A stretch of DNA of 20,545 nucleotides from Bacteriovorax stolpii (GCA_945862475.1 CAMAYW010000007.1:1-20545); one strand, 5' to 3'; positions 1-7,325 are shown, counted from the first letter of the stretch. Made by a program: numbers and translations. Notes: a model not told the origin generated them from the letters alone.

Positions 1-515
1 GCAATCTTATACGAACTCTTGGTAAACATGAGCTCTATCTTCCAAGAGAATGGTTTATTATTTTTAGGGCACTCATGACCTTGGATGGAGTTGGTAAGTC
101 TATTGGTTATGACATAAATATCTTTAAGGTTTTAGAAAAGGATCTTCCTGGTCTTATGTCTGAACTTTTGTCTCAGAAAAATGCTCAAGAAGAGCTTATG
201 TGGGTGGCAAAAGATGTCATCAATTCGATAAGAATCGTTCCGAAGCATCTCAAATGGTTTTTAAAGGAAGTATCAAGAAACAACTATTCCATTGAATTAA
301 GAATTCGTGACCTTGATAAAGTTTCAAAAAGCATTAATAGGTCTTTTTATAGCCTTGGTTTATCGCTTCTCGCCTGTGTGTTCGTTTTGAGTGGGACTGT
401 TTTTGTCAGGAACGTTCAAGTGGTCGCTTTATCAGATGTTCCTGTATTAAGCTGGATTTTCTGGGGTCTTGCCACTTACTTAATGGTTAGGATCGCTCTT
501 CTTAGAAAGTTTTAA
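1..515 (+). CDS. UbiB/AarF (ABC1) kinase-like protein, C-terminal fragment
   Basis: The reading frame is open from base 3, so the gene starts upstream of the window; the ATG at 75 is internal. About 170 residues are visible. They begin with a segment of the type LPREWFIIFRALMTLDGVGK, which matches the helical end of the ABC1/UbiB fold (LP.....l.Ral.tleG), and end with two hydrophobic segments (roughly codons at 345-420 and 435-500) typical of UbiB C-terminal membrane anchors. UbiB-family proteins are membrane-associated atypical kinases/ATPases needed for ubiquinone or other isoprenoid-lipid biosynthesis. The catalytic part is outside the window, so activity cannot be judged. The cysteine peptidase gene starts 24 bases after the stop codon. 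Confidence 0.72.
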   Translation, partial: NLIRTLGKHELYLPREWFIIFRALMTLDGVGKSIGYDINIFKVLEKDLPGLMSELLSQKNAQEELMWVAKDVINSIRIVPKHLKWFLKEVSRNNYSIELRIRDLDKVSKSINRSFYSLGLSLLACVFVLSGTVFVRNVQVVALSDVPVLSWIFWGLATYLMVRIALLRKF

Positions 516-531
516 TCAAAGGATCCGATAA
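505..531 (+). promoter_or_regulatory. sigma-28 (FliA)-like promoter for the cysteine peptidase gene
   Basis: GAAAGTTT at 505-512 and TCCGATAA at 524-531 are separated by 11 bases. Each box differs at one position from the enterobacterial FliA consensus (TAAAGTTT-N11-GCCGATAA) and the spacing is exact. The -35 box lies in the last codons of the upstream gene. The peptidase ATG at 540 is 8 bases past the -10 box, so the predicted transcript starts at or within a base or two of the start codon. Confidence 0.55.
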
Positions 532-539
532 GGATACTG

Positions 540-2324
540 ATGAGCTATATCTTATTTTTTGTCATTTTAATTAACGTGTCCCTTTTCGCCGATTGCAAAA
601 TGAGCAATGGAAAAACTTATGTTTCGATTGCCGACAATACTGAGACTTCTCTTTTTGAAGCAGGAAAATCTCTTTCAACTCATAAGACTCAAGATCAAGA
701 TGGTCTCGGGACTTGTTACGCGAATACGACCTCAGCTGTTTTAAAATCAGTGATTCCAGGTTCACCTGATGTTTCCTATATTCATGCAGCTCTTGAGTCC
801 TCGACGAATGGCTGGTCTCAAAATTGGAGTGATGGAAAAAATCAATATGTGAAAAACGATGGAAGTGAACTCACTTATGGTGGATTTTTTTGTGACACGA
901 TTGCTGCGATTAAAAAAGCTGGTGGGGCCTGCCCCTCAAAACACTCTCTTTTAGAAAATAAAGAGCTAGTAAATAGTAATGTTCAGTTAGAGTTGATGAA
1001 AAGCTTGGGGACTTATTTTGATTCTGTTAATAAGGTTAAAAATGACCCGGCAAAACTTCAAAAATTAAAATCTAACTTAGCGAAAGTGATTGATACTGTT
1101 AATCTTGAAAAAAGCAAAGTGATTCAATCTTGTGAAGCAGAAAAAAGAAAAGATCTCCCTTTGAAAAAGGCTCTCGATGATACAATCGGTTTAGAGCTGA
1201 TTAACCTGGATCTTTCAGAGCCATGCGGTAAATTTAAGGCAGAAAAATTCCAACAAATCTTAGGAGCGAAGTCGATCATCACTGAGGATCGAATCAAGTT
1301 AGTTATTCCTCCCAGTTTGGAATCAGAGTTTGAATTATTTTTAATTAACTCGAAGATAAAACCTGAGCTCTCAGCATTTTTAAAAAAAGATAAGGATGAG
1401 GTATTAAACAATACTATTTTTCAGGAAAAGCTTGGTTCCGTTGTTGCTGACTTCTTAAATTCAAAGCTTAAAACTCCCGGTAAAAATGCCGTCTGTCCAC
1501 CAGGATCCCCTAATGGGAAAATTCAAGTTGATCCGGTAGATTTGGGCACGAGTTTTTATAACGGCATACTTCTTCAAAAGTCAGATGTCTGTAACGCCTA
1601 TTCGGAAAATACGGCCATTATTGAGGCGGTAAAAAACAGCAACATACACCAATGTATTCCCGAGACCCAACTTGATGAAATGCTTAGTGCTCTAGCACCC
1701 ATCATGAAGATAGGGGAAGCTCTTGATCAGTCTTTAATAAACAAAATGACCAACCCATTATCCAAATTCGGGGGACAATTAAAAGACATGCTCCTGCCTG
1801 GTTGCAGTAAAAAAGAAAACTTGATTGATCTAAAAAATCTATCCTGTGGTTCCTTTAGCATGTGTGATCAATCCCAGTATATTGACTTATCAAATACAAC
1901 TTACACTGGTCCCAAGGGAGGTTGTTATGATTTTGGAAGTGCGAGAGCAATTGTGAGAATGAAAGTCTTTAATAACATTTCATCTAATCGCGCTCTGGGT
2001 ATCAGTGTTTGTACGGCGTTCATGGATAATCCAAGTGTTCGGACAAATTTTTGCCGAACTCCTGTAAAAGGGATTGATGGACATTCTCTGCATGAGATGA
2101 CCATCTCAGGATACCGATGCAAAGATGGTAAAATTGAGTACCAGCTTCTTAATTCATGGGGGAAATACAATGGCTGTCCTGTGAGCGATGGAGACAAAAA
2201 TGCTGCGATTGAATGCTCTCTTGATAAGGAAGGGGACCGAGATGGTAAATTTTGGGTCAAAGAAGATGTCTTAGTCGACAGCACAAATGAGATTTCTCAA
2301 TTAGTGAACAAGGCCTCTCCATGA
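540..2324 (+). CDS. exported papain-like (C1A-fold) cysteine peptidase with large insertion
   Basis: The 594-residue protein has an N-terminal Sec signal peptide (hydrophobic to about residue 16, likely cleavage after Ala17). Papain-family catalytic features are all recognisable: Gln53 as oxyanion residue and Cys59 in QDGLGTCYA with the canonical Q-x5-C spacing, His518 in HEMTISGY (aligning with papain HAVAAVGY) and Asn538 in the hallmark NSWG. In papain the Cys-His distance is about 134 residues; here it is 459, so roughly 325 residues, Lys/Glu-rich and with scattered cysteines, are inserted between the two lobes. No propeptide of normal length fits between signal peptide and catalytic Cys. 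It probably acts in the periplasm or outside the cell; substrate unknown. The start is supported by AAGGA at 530-534, although that motif overlaps the predicted -10 box. The downstream DUF333-like gene overlaps by 4 bases, suggesting translational coupling. Confidence 0.8.
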   Translation: MSYILFFVILINVSLFADCKMSNGKTYVSIADNTETSLFEAGKSLSTHKTQDQDGLGTCYANTTSAVLKSVIPGSPDVSYIHAALESSTNGWSQNWSDGKNQYVKNDGSELTYGGFFCDTIAAIKKAGGACPSKHSLLENKELVNSNVQLELMKSLGTYFDSVNKVKNDPAKLQKLKSNLAKVIDTVNLEKSKVIQSCEAEKRKDLPLKKALDDTIGLELINLDLSEPCGKFKAEKFQQILGAKSIITEDRIKLVIPPSLESEFELFLINSKIKPELSAFLKKDKDEVLNNTIFQEKLGSVVADFLNSKLKTPGKNAVCPPGSPNGKIQVDPVDLGTSFYNGILLQKSDVCNAYSENTAIIEAVKNSNIHQCIPETQLDEMLSALAPIMKIGEALDQSLINKMTNPLSKFGGQLKDMLLPGCSKKENLIDLKNLSCGSFSMCDQSQYIDLSNTTYTGPKGGCYDFGSARAIVRMKVFNNISSNRALGISVCTAFMDNPSVRTNFCRTPVKGIDGHSLHEMTISGYRCKDGKIEYQLLNSWGKYNGCPVSDGDKNAAIECSLDKEGDRDGKFWVKEDVLVDSTNEISQLVNKASP

Positions 2325-2650
2325 TGGCCCGATTTTTTCTCATATGGATGATTTCTCTAAATGCTTTGGGAGCAAATCTGGTCTTAACGTTTGGCGAACT
2401 CAAGGTTATCTTCGCAAAAGTGGACGGAATTTACGTAAACCGAAGCTGTAAAAATAAAAAATGCGAGGCCTTTCAAAAATACATCCAGTTTTCGAAAAAA
2501 TCTCTTCCTCGAGATTTATTGCTCGGAGGAAAAAACCCTGCAGCCGTTAGGTGTAAAGAACTTATGGGTGGTGAGGTCATCATCGGGAGAGATCGAGATG
2601 GACATGAGCAGAGCGTATGTCAGTTTAGAGATGGATCCTATCTTATCTAG
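2321..2650 (+). CDS. small exported DUF333-like protein
   Basis: This 109-residue protein has a signal peptide (residues 1-18, ending ALGA). Its C-terminal part shows the DUF333 pattern: NPAAVRC at 72-78, a GG pair at 83-84, then Cys100, Phe102 and Asp-Gly at 104-105. This resembles the family signature NPAS-x-YC...GG...C-x-F-x-DG, found in small periplasmic or lipoprotein-like proteins sometimes labelled putative hemolysins without proof. The usual final Cys after DG is missing. The ATG overlaps the stop of the peptidase gene (ATGA), so the two are probably one operon; a role as partner or inhibitor of the peptidase is conceivable but only inferred from position. The next in-frame ATG at 2324 is an alternative start. 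Confidence 0.62.
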   Translation: MMARFFLIWMISLNALGANLVLTFGELKVIFAKVDGIYVNRSCKNKKCEAFQKYIQFSKKSLPRDLLLGGKNPAAVRCKELMGGEVIIGRDRDGHEQSVCQFRDGSYLI

Positions 2651-2664
2651 GTCGTCTTAGGTTC

Positions 2665-3672
2665 TTAAATACTATCAAGCCCACTTAAGAAAAAGGGTCT
2701 AACGTCAATCTCTTCAAAAACCCCCGGTCCAAAGATACCTCTTAGAAACTCAGGTAAATTTAAAGAGAGAGTTTCACCATTAAAGTCAAAAAAGACTTCT
2801 TGTTTCATAGGATTAATATTTCGAATTTTAAATTGTTCTTTCGTTAATTGAAAAATAAATTCCGTAAATAATCTTAAGTCTCCAGGGGCCATGAAAAATT
2901 GAAACTGAAGATTCTCACTCGGAACTAAATCTCTACCAAGCCACACTTTACCATAGGAGGAGATTTCCTGAACAAGGAGAGTGAGATCCTTTAGACTACC
3001 ATACTCATAAATAATCCCAGGAAGATCCTGACCTTTGTTCATGAAGTAGTAATCATGAATGATGTCATTTTCTTTTCTTATAAAAAGATCTGCAGATGTC
3101 ATTTGCTCAATCACTTTCCAGTCAGAGTCATTTCTTTCTATGGTGAGATATGTTTTTGAAAAGGATTTATAGAGATCTTTAATTTCAACTTTCTCTTTAT
3201 CTTTGAGGTTCGCAAAGGTTGTTTTCACAAATGGTGAAATCTTTTTTTCTTTTTCGATTTCAATCTGTGTTCCACAGAGATGAAATCCAAATTTGTTATA
3301 GAGTTTTTCTTGATCACTCCAGAGGAGAAAAAACGTAGTATCACTTCTTTTTTCTGCTAAAACGTCTTGAAAGAGAGTTTGAAAATGACCTTCACCTCTG
3401 CGTGATTCATCTACAGCGATTCCTCCCAGAAGAATGATGGGATATTTCACGTGATTGAGAGTGAGAAAATGCTCCTTGACACCTACATGAGCGATCACAT
3501 TTTCATTTTCATCAATCATAATGAAACAATTTTTGTGATTACTTACATCCATGAGTGGAGCGAAGTCGATTTTGAAGGAAAATGGGTCTTTGTAATGAAA
3601 AGATTTTTCAATGAGCTTAAGAGTCTTCTCAAATAATAAGGGTTTTTCACTTAAGGGGAAAATATTGCCCAT
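2665..3672 (-). CDS. GNAT-family N-acetyltransferase with C-terminal extension
   Basis: This 335-residue protein carries a GNAT core in its first 150 residues. A beta-strand and acetyl-CoA loop (GGIAVDESRRGEGHFQTL, residues 83-100) correspond to motif A, although the last small residue of R-G-x-G-x-G/A is replaced by Phe. A second motif (FLLWSDQEKLYNKFGF) matches the motif B helix, where the Y-x-K-x-GF pattern is common. The remaining 180 residues are an extension of the kind seen in Eis-like or two-domain GNAT proteins; I do not recognise its fold. It should transfer an acetyl group from acetyl-CoA to an amine, substrate unknown. The ATG at 3672 has a GGAG motif about 8 bases upstream. The stop codon lies 14 bases from the end of the convergent DUF333-like gene, with no obvious terminator between. 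Confidence 0.78.
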   Translation of the reverse strand: MGNIFPLSEKPLLFEKTLKLIEKSFHYKDPFSFKIDFAPLMDVSNHKNCFIMIDENENVIAHVGVKEHFLTLNHVKYPIILLGGIAVDESRRGEGHFQTLFQDVLAEKRSDTTFFLLWSDQEKLYNKFGFHLCGTQIEIEKEKKISPFVKTTFANLKDKEKVEIKDLYKSFSKTYLTIERNDSDWKVIEQMTSADLFIRKENDIIHDYYFMNKGQDLPGIIYEYGSLKDLTLLVQEISSYGKVWLGRDLVPSENLQFQFFMAPGDLRLFTEFIFQLTKEQFKIRNINPMKQEVFFDFNGETLSLNLPEFLRGIFGPGVFEEIDVRPFFLSGLDSI

Positions 3673-3696
3673 ATCTAAATCTCCGTAATTTCAGTT

Positions 3697-3725
3697 ATTT
3701 AAGCCTTTTTTGTAAGAAATGTCGA
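3697..3725 (-). promoter_or_regulatory. sigma-70-type promoter for the acetyltransferase gene
   Basis: Read on the minus strand, TCGACA (3725-3720) and TTAAAT (3702-3697) are separated by 17 bases. The -35 matches 5 of 6 and the -10 matches 4 of 6 consensus positions. Transcription would start near 3690, giving a short leader that contains the GGAG ribosome binding site. Confidence 0.4.
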
Positions 3726-3742
3726 TTTTTTTTACAGATTCC

Positions 3743-3769
3743 TAAAGTCTTTCGCTGCGTTGTCGAAAA
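3743..3769 (+). promoter_or_regulatory. sigma-28 (FliA)-like promoter of flagellin 1
   Basis: TAAAGTCT at 3743-3750 and GTCGAAAA at 3762-3769 are separated by exactly 11 bases, as in the FliA consensus TAAAGTTT-N11-GCCGATAA (7/8 and 6/8 matches). Flagellins are the classic FliA targets, so context supports the call. The leader to the ATG at 3850 is about 73 bases. Confidence 0.68.
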
Positions 3770-3849
3770 GTTATGCATGAACGCCACTCATGGTATTCAT
3801 CGCTCCTCTCACGGATTGAGAACGAGTGAAACCCGATCAAGGAGGATTT

Positions 3850-4698
3850 ATGGGTTTAAGGATTAACACAAACGTTTCGTCGCTGAATGCGCAAAGAAAC
3901 TTAGGTCAAACACGTGGTGCTCAACAGAAAGTGTTAGAGCAACTCTCTTCAGGTAGCCGTATTAACCGTGCTGGTGACGATGCTGCTGGACTCGCAATCT
4001 CAGAAAACTTAAAAGCTCAAATCAGAGGATTAGGACAAGCAGAAAGAAATGCTCAAGACGGTGTTTCTCTGGTGCAAATCGCTGAAGGTGCCTTAGCTGA
4101 AGTTGGTAACATTATGATTCGTCTTCGCGAACTATCAGTGCAAGCCGCTTCTGATACTATCGGGCCAACAGAGCGTAAATTCCTTAACGTTGAATTTGAA
4201 CAACTTCTTTCAGAGGTTGATCGTATTGCCAACTCTACTGAATTCAACCGTGTTCCACTTCTAAATGGTACTGGATCTGTGTTTGATATCCAAATCGGAA
4301 CAAGAAATGATCCTTTAGCAGACAGATTAACGTTTGATGCTTCATCAGCCGACGTAAACGTAGCTGCTCTTGGACTCAACTTAGCTTCTGTTTCTGATAA
4401 AATTTCAGCTCAGAACTCCCTAGCGGCGATTGACCAAGCTATTCAGAACGTATCTGGTATCCGAGCTGACTTCGGTGCTCTTCAGAACCGACTTCAGTCA
4501 ACGATTAATAACATCCAGATCTCTAATGAAAACTTAGCAGCTGCGAACTCACGTATTAGAGACACTGACATTGCTTCTGCAACTTCAGAGATGACGAGAA
4601 CAAACATTCTAATGCAAGCAGGTACTTCAGTACTGGCACAAGCGAACCAGTCTACCTCGAATGCTATTAGTCTTATTAACGCCGCTTCTCAGGGATAG
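3850..4698 (+). CDS. fliC: flagellin (flagellin 1)
   Basis: The protein is 282 residues from the ATG at 3850. This start is chosen because it gives the canonical flagellin N-terminus MGLRINTN and is preceded by a near-perfect AAGGAGG (3839-3845); an upstream in-frame ATG at 3826 would add eight residues and bury the ribosome binding site. The conserved N-terminal D0/D1 region (SSGSRINRAGDDAAGLAIS) and C-terminal D1/D0 region (SRIRDTDIASATSEMTR, then VLAQANQ) are intact. The middle is short, so this is a minimal D0-D1 flagellin lacking the large surface-exposed D2/D3 domains. It is exported by the flagellar type III apparatus and polymerises into the filament. The tail after LAQANQ (STSNAISLINAASQG) is longer than the usual short leucine-rich end. 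A perfect RNA hairpin surrounds its stop codon. Confidence 0.95.
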   Translation: MGLRINTNVSSLNAQRNLGQTRGAQQKVLEQLSSGSRINRAGDDAAGLAISENLKAQIRGLGQAERNAQDGVSLVQIAEGALAEVGNIMIRLRELSVQAASDTIGPTERKFLNVEFEQLLSEVDRIANSTEFNRVPLLNGTGSVFDIQIGTRNDPLADRLTFDASSADVNVAALGLNLASVSDKISAQNSLAAIDQAIQNVSGIRADFGALQNRLQSTINNIQISNENLAAANSRIRDTDIASATSEMTRTNILMQAGTSVLAQANQSTSNAISLINAASQG

Positions 4699-4711
4699 AA
4701 ATATCCCTGAG
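4688..4711 (+). other. perfect RNA hairpin with GAAA loop spanning the flagellin 1 stop codon
   Basis: CTCAGGGATA (4688-4697) and its exact reverse complement TATCCCTGAG (4702-4711) enclose the tetraloop GAAA. The TAG stop codon (4696-4698) lies at the stem-loop junction. No T-run follows, so it does not look like an intrinsic terminator; it may stabilise the abundant flagellin mRNA or affect termination of translation. It runs straight into a 12-base perfect palindrome, AGGCCTAGGCCT (4710-4721). Confidence 0.6.
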
Positions 4712-4868
4712 GCCTAGGCCTTAACGAACTAACACTGACGTAAAACGAAATCCTGCAAAACTTGATAGTGGGTGTGTGAACTAGCGAGTTTTTTTTAAGG
4801 GTAGTATTTTTTAAAAAAATAACAACCGGTGGACAGAAGGTCCCCAAACTGAACATGGAGGTTCGACA

Positions 4869-4886
4869 ATGACAACAAAGGACTAA
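4869..4886 (+). CDS. possible 5-codon leader ORF ahead of flagellin 2
   Basis: ATG at 4869 is followed by four codons (MTTKD) and TAA at 4884-4886, three bases before the flagellin 2 ATG. A strong GGAGG (4857-4861) stands 7 bases before this mini-ORF, whereas the flagellin start itself has only AAAGGA (4877-4882) inside the mini-ORF. This could couple flagellin 2 translation to the leader by re-initiation, or it may be chance. Not demonstrable from sequence alone. Confidence 0.3.
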   Translation: MTTKD

Positions 4887-4889
4887 AAA

Positions 4890-5723
4890 ATGGGATTAAG
4901 AATAAATACAAACGTTGCCAGCATATCTGCGCAACGTGCTTTAGGAATGACAAAGATGAATGTGGACAGCAACCTAAGGAAGTTGTCCAGCGGTGAAAGA
5001 ATAACTCGCGCGGCTGACGATGCGGCTGGATTGGCGATAAGTGAAAAACTTAAAAGCCACATCCGAGGACTCAGACAAGCAAAAAGGAACTCAGATGACG
5101 GCGTATCACTTATTCAGACAGCAGAAGGCGGCCTCAACGAGATTTCTAACATCATCATTCGTCTCAGAGAGCTCTCAATCCAAGCAGCCTCTGATACTGT
5201 GGGAGATACTGAGAGAGGTTTTTCAAACATTGAATTCCAAAACCTTCTTGAAGAAATTCAGCGAATTTCCAAAGGAGCAGAATACAACGGGAGAAAACTT
5301 CTTGATGGAACAGGCGGAATGGTCGACATTCAAGTTGGGATTCACAATGACCCAACAAATGACAGGATCAATTTCGACTCTTCTTCAACCGACTCAACTC
5401 TTGAAAGCCTTGGTCTCAATGGTGAGAACATCGCAAATAAAGAGGGAGCACAGTTATCACTGTCTAAGCTTGATGAGGCTTTGTTGCGAATCAACGGAAC
5501 TCGCGCCAATTTGGGTGCACTTCAAAACCGACTGCAATCAGCAAGCAATACAATTGCGATTACAGAAGAGAACTTTAGTGCCGCAAACTCAAGGATCCGT
5601 GATGTAGACGTGGCTTCTGAAACAGCTGATATGACAAAGAATAACATTCTTTCTCAGGCCGGTGTTTCAGTACTCGCTCAGGCGAATCAGGCCCCAAACT
5701 TTGCCTTAAAGCTACTCGGCTAA
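4890..5723 (+). CDS. flagellin (flagellin 2)
   Basis: This 277-residue flagellin starts MGLRINTN and has the conserved N-terminal block (LSSGERITRAADDAAGLAIS) and C-terminal block (SRIRDVDVASETADMTK), ending in the canonical LAQANQAPNFALKLLG. Like flagellin 1 it is a minimal D0-D1 protein without variable outer domains. The two are tandem paralogues but clearly diverged along their length, so this is not a recent duplication. Different flagellins often occupy different stretches of one filament. The upstream 190 bases show no convincing FliA promoter: TAAA at 4741-4744 with a GATA-containing -10 near 4764-4767 is the best, weak candidate. It could be transcribed by read-through from flagellin 1. 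A strong terminator follows. Confidence 0.94.
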   Translation: MGLRINTNVASISAQRALGMTKMNVDSNLRKLSSGERITRAADDAAGLAISEKLKSHIRGLRQAKRNSDDGVSLIQTAEGGLNEISNIIIRLRELSIQAASDTVGDTERGFSNIEFQNLLEEIQRISKGAEYNGRKLLDGTGGMVDIQVGIHNDPTNDRINFDSSSTDSTLESLGLNGENIANKEGAQLSLSKLDEALLRINGTRANLGALQNRLQSASNTIAITEENFSAANSRIRDVDVASETADMTKNNILSQAGVSVLAQANQAPNFALKLLG

Positions 5724-5737
5724 TAACACACCCACTT

Positions 5738-5767
5738 ACCTTCCCCCGAATGGGGGAAGGTTTTTTT
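5738..5767 (+). terminator. Rho-independent terminator after flagellin 2
   Basis: A perfect nine-pair stem, CCTTCCCCC (5739-5747) and GGGGGAAGG (5752-5760), closes a GAAT loop and is followed by seven T residues (5761-5767). One further A-T pair is possible at the base. This is the clearest terminator of the window and ends the flagellin transcripts. Confidence 0.92.
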
Positions 5768-5793
5768 ATTTTTCCCCGATTAAATTTCCTTCA

Positions 5794-5823
5794 TTAGATT
5801 CATAGACAAATTTCGAGTATAAT
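5794..5823 (+). promoter_or_regulatory. sigma-70-type promoter placed for a leaderless transcript
   Basis: A perfect TATAAT lies at 5818-5823, with a poor -35 candidate TTAGAT at 5794-5799 (18-base spacer). The ATG at 5830 is only 6 bases past the -10, so transcription should start at or next to the start codon. No Shine-Dalgarno sequence is present. Confidence 0.5.
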
Positions 5824-5829
5824 TATTTT

Positions 5830-6750
5830 ATGAAAAAAACAGTCATGATATTTGGAATATCTTCCTTTATAGGTTCCAACCTCATTGAATCTTTAAAGGA
5901 TGAATTCAGAATCATAGGCACTTACTATAAAACACCTGTTACGATTCCAGGTGTGACCAGTCTTCCTTGCGATGTCTTAAGAAAAGAGTATGTCTCTAGT
6001 CTTGTGGCGCTGTTTCGACCGAATGTCATTATCTATGCTGTTGGATTACATTCTCTTTCAACATCTGAACGATATCCAAAACTTTGTGAAGCGCTGAATA
6101 CAACGGGGGCCGTAAACTGTGCGACAGCCTCTGATCGATTTAGCTCAAAGTTTATTTTTTTCTCATCAGGATTTATTTTTAGTGGAGAAAACCAAGAAAT
6201 TCGTGAGTCCGAAACGCCATTTCCAAATACGACTTACGGAAAAACCTTGTCCTCAACAGAATTTTACATTCAAAGATCTTGCTTGAATTATGCAATTTTA
6301 AGATGCTCTACAATCTATGGCCGAGCGTACCCAAGAGGATCAGTGAATTGGTTTGAAAAACTCCAGTTATCACTCATGAACGGTGAACCAACTTTAATTG
6401 ATGATAATGTTTATACTGGATTTTTAGATTCACAGACACTCGGGAACGCGGTGAAGATGATCATTCGAGAAAATATTTCGAATCGACTATTAAATCTATC
6501 GAGCAAAGATCATTTAACAAGATTTCAATTCGCAAAAATTTATGCAAGAGTCTTTAAAAAAGATGTATCCCTCTTACAACCGACGATGGGGAAATTTCCC
6601 GGATTAAATGAAGAAGACCAAGAAGAAAAAAAAGAATTATTTTTTAAGTTAGATTGTACAAGTTTTGAGGAACTAACGGGAATTGAATTACCAAATGTAG
6701 AACAATCCTTACATTTGACCTTAAGAGATTGGAAGCAATTAACGAGATGA
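5830..6750 (+). CDS. extended SDR, RmlD-like sugar-nucleotide reductase/epimerase
   Basis: The 306-residue protein opens with a Rossmann dinucleotide-binding motif (IFGISSFIG, residues 7-15; G-x2-x2-x-G type of extended SDRs), followed by the RmlD-like order of features: a conserved Asp-Val pair after strand 3 (CDVLR), FFSSGFIFSG carrying the catalytic Ser region, and a Y-x3-K-like site at TTYGKTLSSTE. The pattern best fits the RmlD/NAD-dependent epimerase group, which reduces or epimerises nucleotide-activated sugars such as dTDP-4-keto-rhamnose. The exact substrate cannot be read. Its position beside the flagellins could mean a role in flagellin or surface glycosylation, but no glycosyltransferase or other pathway gene is next to it. 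Start chosen at 5830 because the strand-1 motif follows directly; there is no ribosome binding site. The 3' end overlaps the opposite-strand gene by 12 bases. Confidence 0.8.
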   Translation: MKKTVMIFGISSFIGSNLIESLKDEFRIIGTYYKTPVTIPGVTSLPCDVLRKEYVSSLVALFRPNVIIYAVGLHSLSTSERYPKLCEALNTTGAVNCATASDRFSSKFIFFSSGFIFSGENQEIRESETPFPNTTYGKTLSSTEFYIQRSCLNYAILRCSTIYGRAYPRGSVNWFEKLQLSLMNGEPTLIDDNVYTGFLDSQTLGNAVKMIIRENISNRLLNLSSKDHLTRFQFAKIYARVFKKDVSLLQPTMGKFPGLNEEDQEEKKELFFKLDCTSFEELTGIELPNVEQSLHLTLRDWKQLTR

Positions 6751-7269
6751 ATTCTTCACAAACTCTGAAAGGTAATACTTAACGAGTGCTTCAAGTTCAA
6801 CAGGCTCTCCCTGGAATCTCCAAGAAATCGTATTGAACGGACCAACATGAGCTTTAATTTCATGAATGGCATGAACTGATTGGCCCTCATTAGCAAGCCT
6901 AGCAGCAAACAAACCACCATTGTTTGAAAGAAATCCAATACTCACAACATCTGGAGCACGTCTTGCTACGATGAGCTTTAAGGAGTTTCTGAAAAGTATA
7001 AAATCATTTACTGTATTTGAAATTCGAAAGATTTTAATCGAGCGTGAGCTATCTCTATTGCTTCTATATTGATTAAAAAGAGACACATAAAATTCGAAAC
7101 GATCTTTTAGTTTATTAACAAAGTTTAAAGAAGATTCTTCTAAGAGTTGTTGAGTGTTGAGGTGGTCATTGAATCTGATGATCCCAGATTCTTCCATGTT
7201 CACTTCTTCAAGTGCAAGATTTTCAATCCAAGAAACATTTTGATATTCATTGACGTTGATTGTGTCCAT
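6739..7269 (-). CDS. conserved-looking protein of unknown function
   Basis: A 176-residue soluble protein with no signal peptide or membrane segment. I do not recognise a family. The N-terminal third is acidic and possibly helical (LEEVNMEESG), the middle has a basic helix-rich stretch, and the C-terminal half has alternating hydrophobic strands with glycine turns (VVSIGFLSNNGGLFAARL, then ISWRFQGEPVELEALVKYYL), suggestive of a small alpha/beta fold. It is a convincing gene because its codon use and composition resemble its neighbours and it fills the strand between two real genes. Its last 12 bases overlap the end of the convergent SDR gene. No Shine-Dalgarno precedes the ATG; a promoter lies immediately upstream. 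Confidence 0.68.
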   Translation of the reverse strand: MDTINVNEYQNVSWIENLALEEVNMEESGIIRFNDHLNTQQLLEESSLNFVNKLKDRFEFYVSLFNQYRSNRDSSRSIKIFRISNTVNDFILFRNSLKLIVARRAPDVVSIGFLSNNGGLFAARLANEGQSVHAIHEIKAHVGPFNTISWRFQGEPVELEALVKYYLSEFVKNSSR

Positions 7270-7275
7270 ACATTT

Positions 7276-7304
7276 ATTGTTTGGTATGGGGGCGGTCTCG
7301 TCAA
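7276..7304 (-). promoter_or_regulatory. sigma-70-type promoter placed for a leaderless transcript
   Basis: On the minus strand TTGACG (7304-7299, 5 of 6 to consensus) is followed after 17 bases by AACAAT (7281-7276, 4 of 6). Six bases separate the -10 from the ATG at 7269, the same arrangement as for the SDR gene at 5830, so the transcript would begin at the start codon. Confidence 0.42.
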
Positions 7305-7325
7305 GATAAAAATTCGTAGGGGCAG

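Noticed and set aside
540..596. Lipoprotein signal on the cysteine peptidase (Cys19)
   Set aside because: The residue before Cys19 is Asp, so there is no lipobox; an ordinary signal peptide fits better.
3826..3849. Upstream ATG for flagellin 1
   Set aside because: It would add eight residues before the canonical MGLRINTN start and hide the strong AAGGAGG at 3839-3845.
4741..4768. FliA promoter for flagellin 2
   Set aside because: TAAA is present but the -10 region matches the consensus at only four contiguous bases (GATA) and the spacing is off; too weak to list.
5041..5607. Long overlapping frame inside flagellin 2 (188 codons)
   Set aside because: It is a shifted frame of the flagellin gene, which has unmistakable family conservation in the other frame.
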